This document shows, piece by piece, positions 55,866 to 64,000 of a stretch of DNA of 64,000 bases. A program made the translations under genes and the position numbers. The stretch is from Neisseria leonii (GTDB lineage Bacteria > Pseudomonadota > Gammaproteobacteria > Burkholderiales > Neisseriaceae), in contig NZ_CP145606.1 of NCBI RefSeq assembly GCF_028776105.2, positions 1 to 64,000 of the forward strand. The letters run 5' to 3'. The notes under the pieces are model-generated. The model worked only from the letters and a program-made list of their open reading frames with translations, ran no database searches and was not told where the DNA came from. How positions within the stretch are numbered: position 1 is the stretch's first letter; each line of letters opens with the position of its first letter.

Positions 55866-57143
55866 ATGCACGATTATTTTATCCGCCAGTTGGCCGTGTG
55901 GGGTATCGGTCATGATACTTGGCAGGCGAATTTGATTTTGGCAGGTATGGTGGCGGTATGTGCCGTGCTGCTGCACCTGTTTCTGCATTTGGTTTTATTC
56001 CGTTTTTTGAGCAACCGCTTTGCCCGTGCCAAATCGTCTTTCCTCAAAACGTTGGCCGAGAACCGGCTGTTTACCCATCTGGCCTATACGATTCAGGGTG
56101 TGGTGCTCAACGGCCAACTGCGTTTGTGGCTGGCCGATTCTGCCTGGCGTGACGGTCTGATGACGCTGACCAACTGTCTCACGCTGATTGCCGCGCTGTT
56201 CACGCTGTTCGCGCTGCTTGATGCGGTACAGGCCTATTTTTCCCGTCATATGGCGGCGCAGCATTTTCCGTTGCGCGGGTTGGTTCAGTCGGTCAAGCTG
56301 ATTGCCGCGATCGGTATCGGGATTCTGCTGGTATCGCTGCTGCTGGGGCAGTCGCCGATGGTGCTGCTGGGCAGTTTGGGTGCGATGACGGCGGTGCTGA
56401 TGCTGGTGTTCAAGGATCCGATTATGGGTTTGGTGGCCGGCATCCAATTGTCGGCCAACCGTATGCTTCATGTCGGCGATTGGCTGGAAATGCCCAAATA
56501 CAATGCCGACGGCGCGGTAACGGACATCGGGCTGACCACCGTCAAGGTGCAGAACTGGGACAATACCGTAACCACGATTCCCACTTACGCGCTGATTGCC
56601 GATTCGTTCAAAAACTGGCGGGCGATGAGTGAATCGGGCGGCCGCCGCATCAAGCGGCCGGTGTATATCGATGCGGCCAGCGTGCATTTTCTCTCGTCCG
56701 AAGAAATCGGCCGTCTGCGTCAAAGCCGTCTGCTGGCCGATTATCTGGCGGAACGGGAAAAAGAGGTGGCCGATTTCAACCGCCGTCATCAGATTACGTC
56801 CGACAGCCGTCTGAACGGCCGCCATTTGACCAATCTCGGCACGTTCCGTGCCTATCTGCAACATTATTTGCAGCAGAATCCGTTTATCCGTCAGGATATG
56901 ACGCTGATGGTGCGCCAGCTCGAAGCCGACGGGCGCGGTATTCCGCTGGAAGTTTACTGTTTTACCAATACGGTGGCATGGGGGGAATACGAAGCGATTC
57001 AGGCCGATATTTTCGACCATATTTTTGCCGTAGCGGGTGAATTTGCCTTGCAGATTTATCAGGCACCCAGCGGCAACGATGTGCGCAGTCTGGCAGATTC
57101 GGCGGTGTGGAAACAACCGCGCTCTGCCAATCCTGATGCTTGA
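55866..57143 (+). CDS. MscS-family mechanosensitive channel (YbdG-like)
   Basis: 425-residue inner-membrane protein of the small-conductance mechanosensitive channel family. Five hydrophobic segments occupy about residues 15-190; the pore-lining last one is LGQSPMVLLGSLGAMTAVLMLVFKDPIMGLVAGIQL, followed by the beta domain (HVGDWLEMPKYNADGAVTDIGLTTVKVQNWDNTVTTIPTY). The long C-terminal region with RRIKRPVYIDAASV and an insertion is characteristic of YbdG (MscM). AAAGGAG lies eight bases before the chosen ATG; another ATG lies two codons upstream. Confidence 0.9.
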   Translation: MHDYFIRQLAVWGIGHDTWQANLILAGMVAVCAVLLHLFLHLVLFRFLSNRFARAKSSFLKTLAENRLFTHLAYTIQGVVLNGQLRLWLADSAWRDGLMTLTNCLTLIAALFTLFALLDAVQAYFSRHMAAQHFPLRGLVQSVKLIAAIGIGILLVSLLLGQSPMVLLGSLGAMTAVLMLVFKDPIMGLVAGIQLSANRMLHVGDWLEMPKYNADGAVTDIGLTTVKVQNWDNTVTTIPTYALIADSFKNWRAMSESGGRRIKRPVYIDAASVHFLSSEEIGRLRQSRLLADYLAEREKEVADFNRRHQITSDSRLNGRHLTNLGTFRAYLQHYLQQNPFIRQDMTLMVRQLEADGRGIPLEVYCFTNTVAWGEYEAIQADIFDHIFAVAGEFALQIYQAPSGNDVRSLADSAVWKQPRSANPDA

Positions 57144-57168
57144 AGCACGGGAACGCTGCAAGAAGATT

Positions 57169-57214
57169 CAGGCCGTCTGAAATGCCGTTGGGTATGGTTT
57201 TTCAGACGGCCTGA
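57169..57214. terminator. Inverted DUS pair after the MscS-family gene
   Basis: CAGGCCGTCTGAAA and TTTTCAGACGGCCTG enclose an 18-base loop and are followed by AAATTTTT. Confidence 0.85.
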
Positions 57215-57303
57215 AATTTTTCCGGTATGCGGTATGTTTTCGGGCTTGCAGGCTGGAACCGTGTATCGGTCGGAGTCCCGGTAGGGGGAGCGATCTGATG
57301 GAT

Positions 57304-57672
57304 GGGCTGTGTGTCGGATACGGAATATCCGACCTACGTTTATTTTCAGACGGCTTTGGTGGGTTAAGCGTTCACATAAGGTAGGTCGGATTCTTGAATC
57401 CGACATGAGCAGAAAGTCGGGGAATGCCAAATTGTCGGATACGGAGTATCCGACCTACGGTTATTTCTTGATGGGTTGAATGCACATAAAGTAGGTCGGA
57501 TTCTTGAATCCGACATGAGCAGAAAGTCGGGGAATGCCAAATTGTCGGATACGGAGTATCCGGCCTACGGTTATTTCTTGATGGGTTGAATGCACATAAA
57601 GTAGGTCGGATTCTCGAATCCGACATGAGCAGAAAGCCGAGCGAAAGATTGTGTCGGATGCAGCGTATCCGA
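57304..57672. repeat. 110-base tandem array of palindrome-tipped repeats
   Basis: Units at 57381-57490 and 57491-57600 are almost identical over exactly 110 bases; a partial unit starts at 57601 and a decayed one precedes 57381. Within a unit the element 57381-57458 begins GTAGGTCGGATTC and ends with the inverted GTATCCGACCTAC, each tip being itself a palindrome. The linker TTATTTCTTGATGGGTTGAA separates elements. No coding capacity. Confidence 0.88.
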
Positions 57673-57677
57673 ACCAT

Positions 57678-57726
57678 ATTCAGGCCGTCTGAAATGCGGA
57701 TTCGCGCTATTTCAGACGGCCTGAAT
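57678..57726. terminator. Inverted DUS pair terminator before rsmB 3' end
   Basis: ATTCAGGCCGTCTGAAAT is mirrored exactly by ATTTCAGACGGCCTGAAT, an 18-bp stem with a 13-base loop, the longest DUS stem in the window. It closes the minus-strand rsmB gene. Confidence 0.88.
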
Positions 57727-57743
57727 GTATGGACGGCAGCGGG

Positions 57744-59003
57744 TCAGGCACGGCGTTGGAAGACGGCGGCGAAAAAGCCGTCGGTATGGTGTTCGGCCGT
57801 ATCCAATTGGAGAAACGGGCCGGTGTCGAGGCCGGTTTTGGCGGTTTCCGGCAGGGCGGCGCAGTCGAGCAGGAAGAAATCGGGGTTTTCCTGTAAAAAG
57901 CGTTCGGCCTGCTGCCCGTTTTCTTCGGGCAGAATGCTGCATGTGGCGTAAATCAGACGGCCTTGCGGTTTGACCAGTGCGGCGGCGGCGGCCAAGATGC
58001 TGTGCTGCTGTCCGACCAGTTTGGCTATGCTGTCGGCCGACTGGCGGTATTTCAAATCGGGATTGCGGCGCAGAGTGCCCAAACCGGAGCAGGGGGCATC
58101 GACCAATACGCGGTCGGCTTTGCCGCTCAGGCGGGCAAGGCGGGGGTCGTGTTCGCTGTCGATGCGTTCGGGGTGGATATTGGTCAGACCGGCGCGCACC
58201 ATGCGCGGTTTGAGGTTGGCCAGACGTTTTTCGGCGACATCAAAGGCATAAAGACGGCCTTTGTTGGCCATTTGCGCGCCCAATGCCAGTGTTTTTCCGC
58301 CCGCGCCCGCGCAAAAATCGACCACGATTTCACCGCGTTTGGCGCCTGTCAGCAGGGCGAGCAGCTGGCTGCCTTCGTCCTGCACTTCGAGTGTGCCGTC
58401 GAGAAACAGCGGGTGGCGGTTGAGGGCGGGTTTTTCGTGCAGGCGGATACCCCACGGCGAATAGGGGGTGGCTTCGGCGGGCAGGCCTTGGGCGTGCAGC
58501 GCAGCCAGCACTTTGTCGCGCCTGGCTTTCAGGGTGTTGACGCGCAAGTCCAGCGGTGCGCCGTGGCTGACGCTGCGGCCGAAACGGCGTACCGCTGCTT
58601 CGTCCCAATGGCGCAATAAGCGGTCGGCCAGCCATTGCGGCAGTTCGGCGGCGGTGGCGAGGCCGTCTGAAAATTCGGTTTTGCGCGCTTTGAGCCGGGC
58701 AAGGAAGTTTTGTTCTTCTTCGTCGATGAAACCGCCCAGTTGGCTGATATTGACGCTGCGTCCCAAAACCAAGGCAGCCAGTGCGGCCTTGCGTGCCTGT
58801 GCGTGCGGACGGCGCAGGGCGGCGGCGATTTTCTGGTAGTGGCGCACGGCGGCGAAAACGGTTTCGGCGATTTCGTGGCGGTCTTGGCGGCCGAGCTTGT
58901 TCCGCTGGCGGAAATAGGCGGAAACCGCCGCATCGGCGGGTTGGCGGAAGGTTAAGACTTCGGCGAGCAGTTGAGTGCAGTGTTCGAGTTGGCTGGGTGT
59001 CAT
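57744..59003 (-). CDS. rsmB: 16S rRNA cytosine-C5 methyltransferase RsmB
   Basis: 419-residue RsmB/NOP2/Sun-family enzyme. An N-terminal NusB-like helical domain (about 1-135) is followed by the methyltransferase core with VDFCAGAGGKTLALGA (SAM site, about 230), DAPCSGLGTLRRNPDLKY (motif IV with the release Cys, about 305) and IYATCSILPEENGQQ (motif VI with the nucleophile Cys, about 357). The length is normal. A DUS in frame encodes FSDGLA near residue 110. Confidence 0.92.
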   Translation of the reverse strand: MTPSQLEHCTQLLAEVLTFRQPADAAVSAYFRQRNKLGRQDRHEIAETVFAAVRHYQKIAAALRRPHAQARKAALAALVLGRSVNISQLGGFIDEEEQNFLARLKARKTEFSDGLATAAELPQWLADRLLRHWDEAAVRRFGRSVSHGAPLDLRVNTLKARRDKVLAALHAQGLPAEATPYSPWGIRLHEKPALNRHPLFLDGTLEVQDEGSQLLALLTGAKRGEIVVDFCAGAGGKTLALGAQMANKGRLYAFDVAEKRLANLKPRMVRAGLTNIHPERIDSEHDPRLARLSGKADRVLVDAPCSGLGTLRRNPDLKYRQSADSIAKLVGQQHSILAAAAALVKPQGRLIYATCSILPEENGQQAERFLQENPDFFLLDCAALPETAKTGLDTGPFLQLDTAEHHTDGFFAAVFQRRA

Positions 59004-59027
59004 GATGGGTATGGAACGGTTGGCGGT

Positions 59028-59552
59028 TTAGCGGGCAATATCCTGCGCGGCGGCGGTGATGCCTTCGGAGAGCGATTGCAGCATGGCGGCGTAGCCGTCG
59101 CCCTGCTGGGCGGTTTGGCGGGCAAAATTGCGGCCGCTGCCGTCCGCCCAGCGGCTGTAACCCTGAACCAGCGTGTAGCCTTGGTAGCTGCCGTTGAAGG
59201 CTTCGATATAGATGTCCAGCGTTTGCGCGGCCGGTGCGTGGCGGGCGGGCAGGTAGCGGTAGCGCGTGCCGAGGCGGTTCAATTCGTTGGCAAAACGGGC
59301 GGACAGGGCGGTGTCCAGCGGTTCGGCCCATAAGTGGCGGCGGGCGAAATTCAGACGGCCTTCATCGATTTGATAGACCAAACCGGGCTGTTTGAGCGTT
59401 TCGGCCAAATGCACCCGCACCGCCACTTCGCTTTTGCCCGCACCGGCTGGCAGGCGGAAACGGCTGTCGGGCAGTTGGAAGTATTGGGTTTCGGGCGCGG
59501 CGGCGCAGGCGGCCAGCAGGCAGGCTGCGGCGGCGGTCAGTATCGGTTTCAT
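59028..59552 (-). CDS. pqiC: PqiC-like outer-membrane lipoprotein
   Basis: 174-residue ABC-type transport auxiliary lipoprotein. Lipobox LLAAC puts the lipidated Cys at 16. The mature domain starts YFQLPDSRFRLP and continues VAVRVHLAETLKQPGLVYQ, the usual beginning of this family. In E. coli, PqiC sits in the outer membrane and meets the PqiB needle. Its start overlaps the pqiB stop (ATGA). Confidence 0.88.
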   Translation of the reverse strand: MKPILTAAAACLLAACAAAPETQYFQLPDSRFRLPAGAGKSEVAVRVHLAETLKQPGLVYQIDEGRLNFARRHLWAEPLDTALSARFANELNRLGTRYRYLPARHAPAAQTLDIYIEAFNGSYQGYTLVQGYSRWADGSGRNFARQTAQQGDGYAAMLQSLSEGITAAAQDIAR

Positions 59553-61183
59553 CGGCTGCCTTTCGGAACGGGATCTTGCGCATTTTGATTGAAAATCAGC
59601 GCATTGGGTTTTTCTTTCAGCGTATTGAGCAGCGGTTGTGCATCACGCAGGGTTTTATCCAGATTGTCCAAGGTTTGACGGACATCTTGATAAACCGGCG
59701 ACTGCGGCGAGATGCCCGCCAGTGCGGCACGCAGTTCGGCCAGCGTACGGTTCAGTTCGCCCGGTACGGCTTGGGTGCTGTCGCGGCCGAGCAGCTTGTC
59801 GGCCGATTGCAGGGTGCGGCGCAGTTGCGACAGGCTGCTGTTGAGTTCGCCGACGGTTTGCTCCAAGGGCAGTTTGTTGAGTTTGTCGAGCAGCGTGCCG
59901 ATTTGGTTTTGGATTTGGTCCAAACCGCCGCTGCTGCTGGCAATGACCGTGTTGCCGCCGTATTCGGCAAACGGTTTGAGCTTGGCGGCGGCGGGGGCAT
60001 CGGTCAGCTCGATCATTTTGCTGCCCAGCAGCAGGTTGTTGGCGGTCAGCGAAGCGTGCAGGCCGCGGTTTAAGGCCGTCTGAAAAGCGTTTTGCCAATC
60101 GGTTTTGCTCTGTCTGTCGCCGTTTTGCTCAATCCGGTCCGGCTCGATGCGGATACGCACCGGAATCCAGCCGTTTTGGAACAGTTTCAGGCTGTCGCCC
60201 GTACCGAAATACGGCACATCGGCCACGCTGCCCACCGGAACGCCTTTGTATTCGACGGGGGAACCGGCCGCGAGGCCGCGTACCGATTGTTTGAAAAACG
60301 CCACATAGTACAGTGCGCGTTCGCCGGGCAGATTGTCTATGCTCTGGCGGTCGTTATACAGCTCGAATCGGGTGTTGTTGGCAGCCGGCGTCATCGGCCG
60401 GTCTTTGGGCGTGCTGAATGCAATCGCGCCGGAGAGCAGGGCCGGTAGCGGCGGGCCGTCGATTTTGACCCCCGTACCGGTGGTGTTCAGATGGATGCCG
60501 CTGTCGAGCCAGAACTGGCTGTACGGGGTAATCAGCGAATCGTTGGGCCGGTTGATGAAAATGGTGTAGTTCACGCGGCGGCTTTTCGGATCGAAGCGCG
60601 CGCTTTCGATATGGCCGACCGGAAAGTTTTCAAAAATCACCGGACTGCCCGCTTCCAGCAGGCGGGTGTTGCTGCCGGAGAGGCGCAGGCGGATGCCGCT
60701 TTGGCCGATGGCGGTAATCGGCGGCAGGTCGGATACGGTAAAAACGGTTTGCATTTCGTCGGATGTGCCGGGGGTAAACGCGATATAGGCACCCGATACC
60801 AGCGTGTTCAGGCCGGAAATGCCGCTTTGGTCGATGCGCGGCTTGACGACCCAGAACTGGGTGTCGCTGCGCATCATATCGGCGGCATCGGCCGTCAGCT
60901 TGGCCGTCAGTGCCACGCCGGGTTTGTCTTCGCGCAGGCGGATTTGGGTAATGCGGCCGACATTGACGCTCAATACGCGGATAACGGTGTTATTGACCTC
61001 AATCCCTTCGGCACTGTCCATATACAGTGTGATTTCGGGGCCGCTGCTGCGGATATGTTGTACCAGCAGCCATGCGCCGATCAGCAGGGCAGTCAGCGGC
61101 ACCAGCCAGACGGTGGAAATCAGGGTACGGGTTTGCCGAATTCGGGCAGATACCGGTTCGGAGGGCGGATTAGGGTTGCTCAT
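59549..61183 (-). CDS. pqiB: MCE-domain protein PqiB
   Basis: 544-residue periplasm-spanning protein: one N-terminal transmembrane helix (about 23-42), then three MCE domains starting near residues 49 (GPEITLYMDSAEGIEVNNTV), 165 (RLSGSNTRLLEAGSPVIF) and 295 (YVAFFKQSVRGLAAGSPVEYKG), then a long helical tail. PqiB-type proteins form a hollow needle thought to carry lipids between membranes. It overlaps pqiA upstream by 14 bases and pqiC downstream. Confidence 0.93.
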   Translation of the reverse strand: MSNPNPPSEPVSARIRQTRTLISTVWLVPLTALLIGAWLLVQHIRSSGPEITLYMDSAEGIEVNNTVIRVLSVNVGRITQIRLREDKPGVALTAKLTADAADMMRSDTQFWVVKPRIDQSGISGLNTLVSGAYIAFTPGTSDEMQTVFTVSDLPPITAIGQSGIRLRLSGSNTRLLEAGSPVIFENFPVGHIESARFDPKSRRVNYTIFINRPNDSLITPYSQFWLDSGIHLNTTGTGVKIDGPPLPALLSGAIAFSTPKDRPMTPAANNTRFELYNDRQSIDNLPGERALYYVAFFKQSVRGLAAGSPVEYKGVPVGSVADVPYFGTGDSLKLFQNGWIPVRIRIEPDRIEQNGDRQSKTDWQNAFQTALNRGLHASLTANNLLLGSKMIELTDAPAAAKLKPFAEYGGNTVIASSSGGLDQIQNQIGTLLDKLNKLPLEQTVGELNSSLSQLRRTLQSADKLLGRDSTQAVPGELNRTLAELRAALAGISPQSPVYQDVRQTLDNLDKTLRDAQPLLNTLKEKPNALIFNQNAQDPVPKGSR

Positions 61184-62468
61184 GAGATGTAACCGTTTCG
61201 GATGATTTGTTCCACAACAGGCGCGGGTCGAAAAAATGGGCGGAAAGCATGGTCAGCAGGACGACGGCGCAGAAATACAGCGCGGCCGGCCCGGCCGTTA
61301 CGCGCACCACCGGTGTGGCGAACGCACTCATCAAAATAATGATGACAAAAATATCGATCATCGACCAGCGGCCGACCGATTCGGTAAAACGGTACAGCCG
61401 CGACATCACATGAGCCTGTGCGGGCAGGCCGGCACGGGCGGAAAAAATCAATACCGTCATCATCAGGATTTTCAGCGTAGGTACGACAATGCTGGCACTG
61501 AAAATAACCGCCGCCACGAAAGGGTCGCTCTGCCACATCAGAATGATGCCGCTGATGATGGTGCTGGCATCATAGGCCAGCGGCGTGGAAGTAATCATAA
61601 TCGGCAGCAGGTTGGCCGGAATATACAGTATCGCGGCGGCCAGCAGGAAGGCGGCCGACAGGTGCAGGCTGCCGGGGCGGCGGGCAAACAGGCGCGAACC
61701 GCATACCCGGCACAGGGTTTCCTGTCGCGGGCGGAAATACAGGCAGCGGCTGCAACAGACTGCGTCCTGCCCGTCGGCGGGCGGCGTGCTGCGGCGGTTC
61801 AGACGGCCAATCTGTTCGTAAACCCAATGTTCCGGTACGGCCAGTACGGTGCGGGCCAGCAGCAGCGCCATCAGCGGCATCAGCCAGAATGCGGGGCCGA
61901 AAGCGATATCGGCCAGTGCGCTCAGCTTGATGTAGGCCACCAGTGTGGAGACAAAAAACACGTCTACCATCATCCATTCGCGCATCCGCAGCATCGTGCG
62001 CGCGGCAGTCCGCAGGCCGGGCAGCGGGCGGCGGCGTATCAGGGCGCAGAAAACGTACAGGCACAGCAGCAGGAAAACCAGCGGTGCGCCGAATGTGAAG
62101 AGGAACATTACATCGGCCAGCAGGCCGAATTCCTGCGCCACCAAAGCTTTGATCATGCTGGGCAGAGAGAGGTCGGCGTACACGCCCGGCATGGACACGC
62201 TGATAAAGCGTGTGCTGTACAGATAAACCAACAGCAGCAGCGCGGCAGCGGCCAGGGCGGCGGGCAGGGTAAACGGATTGTGTTCGATGCGCAGCAACCC
62301 GTGGCCGCAGCGCGGGCAGTCGCAAGCCTGCCCCTGACCGAGTGCGGGAATACCGCACAACAGCCCGCACTCGGGGCAGTTCAGCCGGTGTGCGGGCAGG
62401 GCGGCACGTCCGTCGGTTGGACGGCCGGGCAGACGCATGTGGAACAGGGAGAAGGGAATCGGCCGCAT
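61170..62468 (-). CDS. pqiA: Paraquat-inducible protein A (PqiA)
   Basis: 432-residue integral membrane partner of PqiB. Two zinc-ribbon modules are visible, CPECGLLC...CDCPRCG at the N terminus and CCSRCLYF...CRVCG near 245, each leading a four-helix membrane domain. The start at MRPIPFSLFHMRLPG was chosen because a TATAAT lies within the alternative upstream extension (about 62500). First gene of the overlapping pqiABC operon. Confidence 0.92.
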   Translation of the reverse strand: MRPIPFSLFHMRLPGRPTDGRAALPAHRLNCPECGLLCGIPALGQGQACDCPRCGHGLLRIEHNPFTLPAALAAAALLLLVYLYSTRFISVSMPGVYADLSLPSMIKALVAQEFGLLADVMFLFTFGAPLVFLLLCLYVFCALIRRRPLPGLRTAARTMLRMREWMMVDVFFVSTLVAYIKLSALADIAFGPAFWLMPLMALLLARTVLAVPEHWVYEQIGRLNRRSTPPADGQDAVCCSRCLYFRPRQETLCRVCGSRLFARRPGSLHLSAAFLLAAAILYIPANLLPIMITSTPLAYDASTIISGIILMWQSDPFVAAVIFSASIVVPTLKILMMTVLIFSARAGLPAQAHVMSRLYRFTESVGRWSMIDIFVIIILMSAFATPVVRVTAGPAALYFCAVVLLTMLSAHFFDPRLLWNKSSETVTSHEQP

Positions 62469-62575
62469 CACTCGGTTTTTTCGGCGGGAAATCGGCAGAT
62501 TATAAAGCAGCATGCCGTCTCAGGCCGTCTGAAAGCGGTATTTTTTCGGTTTTTAACCTGCATGGCGCGGGGCGG

Positions 62576-63217
62576 TCAGACACCGGTCAAAACGGCAGGG
62601 GCAAAACGGGCAACGGTATCGCGCAGGGCAATCAGTTTGCCGTGGAAAAAATGTGAGGCCTGCGGCAGAACCAACACCGGAATACCCTGCGGTTCGGCCC
62701 AGTCCAGAATGCTTTTGAGCGTAACCACCTCGTCGCATTCGCCGTGAATCACCAGCGTTTTGGCCGCTTCGGGCAGGGCGGGGGTGCGCCGTTCGCGGTA
62801 GTGGTTGGCCGCCGCGCCGATTAAGAGCAGCAAATCGGGCTGATGCTGTTCGGCTGCCAGCAGCGAGACATAACCGCCGAAAGAAAAACCGGCGATGACG
62901 GTTTTGGCCGCTTCGGGGTGGCGGCTGCGGGCATGGTTTAAGACGGCCAGACAGTCTTCGGCTTCGCCCTCGCCGTAGTCGTGCGTGCCATCACTGCCGC
63001 CGACACCGCGCAGATTGGGCAGGTAGCAGTGAAAACCCATTTGGGCCAGCACTTTGGCGGCCGTCTGAATGACTTTGTTGGTGTTCGTGCCGCCTTGCAG
63101 CGGGTTGGGGTGGTTGATGACCGCCACGCCCTGTACACGGCCTTGGGCGGGCAGGCAGAGCGTTTCCAGACGGCCTGAGGGGCCGTCGATATAGATGGGT
63201 TCGGGGGTATTCAGCAT
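62576..63217 (-). CDS. Alpha/beta hydrolase of the dienelactone-hydrolase-like type
   Basis: 213-residue cytoplasmic hydrolase. The nucleophile elbow is GFSFGG (Ser about 112), the acid lies in HGECDEVV (Asp about 164) and the His in ASHFFHGK (His about 194). NHPNPLQGGTNTNKVIQT near residue 35 matches the conserved HPHPLxGGTMxNKVV block of this bacterial family. Substrate unknown. It is followed by no obvious partner but lies 3 bases downstream of the ferredoxin-like gene, so they probably share a transcript. Confidence 0.85.
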   Translation of the reverse strand: MLNTPEPIYIDGPSGRLETLCLPAQGRVQGVAVINHPNPLQGGTNTNKVIQTAAKVLAQMGFHCYLPNLRGVGGSDGTHDYGEGEAEDCLAVLNHARSRHPEAAKTVIAGFSFGGYVSLLAAEQHQPDLLLLIGAAANHYRERRTPALPEAAKTLVIHGECDEVVTLKSILDWAEPQGIPVLVLPQASHFFHGKLIALRDTVARFAPAVLTGV

Positions 63218-63220
63218 GGT

Positions 63221-63538
63221 TCAATCCAACAGCAGGCGTTCGACTGCCTGACGGTTTTGCAGCTCGTGCAGCAGAATATCGTTTAAATCGTTTTCATTTT
63301 GATAGCGGTACCAGCGCGCTTCGGGATAAATGACCATCAGCGGCCCGCTTTTACAGCGGCCGAGGCAGCCGGCTTTGCTGATGCGCAGTTTGCCGGGGCC
63401 GGCGAGACCGAGTTGGTTGCAGCGGCTTTTCAAAAAAGCCAGCGCGGCATCGGCTTCGCCGTTGTCGTTGCAGCTTTGGGCGCAGGCATCGTGGCGGGCG
63501 TTGGTGCAGATAAAGAGGTGTCGCTCGAAAAAACTCAT
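63221..63538 (-). CDS. Thioredoxin-like (2Fe-2S) ferredoxin
   Basis: 105-residue electron carrier of the thioredoxin-like 2Fe-2S type. Cluster Cys are visible in FICTNARHDACAQSC and in ISKAGCLGRCKSGPLMVIYPE. The ATG follows GAGGAA. It lies between the hydrolase gene and the spermidine-synthase-like gene in the same direction with gaps of 3 and 11 bases, which suggests one operon. Confidence 0.88.
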   Translation of the reverse strand: MSFFERHLFICTNARHDACAQSCNDNGEADAALAFLKSRCNQLGLAGPGKLRISKAGCLGRCKSGPLMVIYPEARWYRYQNENDLNDILLHELQNRQAVERLLLD

Positions 63539-63549
63539 GGTTGGTTTCC

Positions 63550-64000
63550 TCAAAGATTTTTTCCGTCGGGCGGGACGGCAAAGTGCAGGCTGCGGCCGTT
63601 GTGCGGGTTGGCCGATTTGAGCGCGCCAAGCAGGGTGTGGAAGTCGAGACCGTACTGTCCGCCCAGTTTGTCCGCGCGTTTTTTCAGATGGGCGAAACGG
63701 CATTCGGCCGGCGGGCGGCAGAATGCCATGACGGCGCTGTTGCCGTGGGTTTCGGCGGGCACTTCCCATACCCGCCCGTCGAAGACGGTGCGCAGGGCGG
63801 AGACAAAGTGCGGATAGCGCTTGTCGCCGGTCCACCAGTTGGTGACGAACATGCCGTCTTCCGACAATGCGCGGCGGCAGTCGGCAAAAAACTCGGGGCT
63901 GACCAAGTCGTCGATAATCTGTTCGCCGTCAAAACCGTCCACCAGCAGAATGTCCGTGCCGCCCAGCAGGGTTTTGACGTATTGCGCGCCGTCGGCGGCC
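63550..64000 (-). CDS. Spermidine synthase-like protein, 5' end outside the window
   Basis: C-terminal 149 residues of a polyamine aminopropyltransferase-family protein. The visible part starts ADGAQYVKTLLGGTDILLVDGFDGEQI, containing the motif of the second half of the Rossmann core (DxxDG-like LLVDGFDG), then LVSPEFFADCRRALSEDGMFVTNWW. The gene runs off the window edge. The true polyamine activity cannot be judged because the N-terminal substrate site is missing from view. Confidence 0.75.
   Translation of the reverse strand, partial: AADGAQYVKTLLGGTDILLVDGFDGEQIIDDLVSPEFFADCRRALSEDGMFVTNWWTGDKRYPHFVSALRTVFDGRVWEVPAETHGNSAVMAFCRPPAECRFAHLKKRADKLGGQYGLDFHTLLGALKSANPHNGRSLHFAVPPDGKNL

Noticed and set aside
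57304..57672. Possible CRISPR array at the regular 110-base repeats
   Set aside because: The units are long, the supposed spacers are identical between units, the tips are palindromes shared with other loci, and no cas genes are present.

Overview
The window is a piece of a Neisseria-type chromosome. The clearest sign is the 12-mer AGGCCGTCTGAA, with its complement TTCAGACGGCCT. This is the AG dialect of the Neisseriaceae DNA uptake sequence (DUS), and it occurs dozens of times. Many copies form inverted pairs that work as terminators between genes, and others lie inside genes. Gene content agrees: Laz-type azurin, pilF-pilG-pilD with coaE/zapD/yacG, divergent dciA/secA, and divergent rlmE-ftsH/yhbY. 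Base composition is fairly GC-rich by eye. I cannot name the species.

Layout: 1-10.5 kb holds azurin, dciA, secA, a bestrophin-family channel, a PBP7-like D,D-peptidase, clpX and a coupled membrane-protein/GTPase pair (DUF2868-DUF3482). 10.5-11.5 kb is a gene-poor gap with a decayed copy of part of the asparaginase gene and a candidate small RNA. 11.5-22.3 kb holds alr, cysG, an acyl-CoA-binding protein, ftsH, rlmE, yhbY, a CNNM/CorC protein, an RluA-family pseudouridine synthase, asparaginase and a DUF2147 protein. 22.5-30.7 kb holds ychF, an AT-rich membrane-protein gene, tyrS, argG, maf, a YqaA-like protein, rsmA, a lipoprotein and an orphan GlnQ-type ATPase. 30.7-34.9 kb is a heavily frameshifted filamentous-haemagglutinin (TpsA) relic with a DUS at each edge. 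35-46.9 kb holds ilvD, asd, tRNA-Phe, the pilus assembly cluster, suhB and trmJ. 47-50.8 kb is a TRAP-TAXI transporter operon. 51.2-51.7 kb is a broken VbhA-like antitoxin followed by a probable Fic-toxin remnant. 51.7-64 kb holds DUF1853, tig, clpP, a lipoprotein pseudogene, an MscS-family channel, rsmB, pqiABC, a hydrolase, a ferredoxin-like protein and a spermidine-synthase-like gene cut by the window end.

Most of the window is housekeeping: protein export and quality control (SecA, trigger factor, ClpP, ClpX, FtsH), rRNA/tRNA modification (RlmE, RsmA, RsmB, TrmJ, RluA-like), amino-acid and cofactor synthesis, and type IV pilus assembly. The pilus machinery and the DUS together are the two halves of natural transformation.

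The unusual material sits in the gaps. It comprises DUS-bordered gene relics, three clusters of palindrome-tipped MITE-like repeats arranged in tandem, a candidate sRNA with an anti-Shine-Dalgarno-like loop, and a decayed Fic-type toxin-antitoxin locus. I saw no intact undescribed defence or mobile system. The best leads are the candidate sRNA, the palindromic repeat family, the DUS-bordered relics and the DUF2868/DUF3482 pair.
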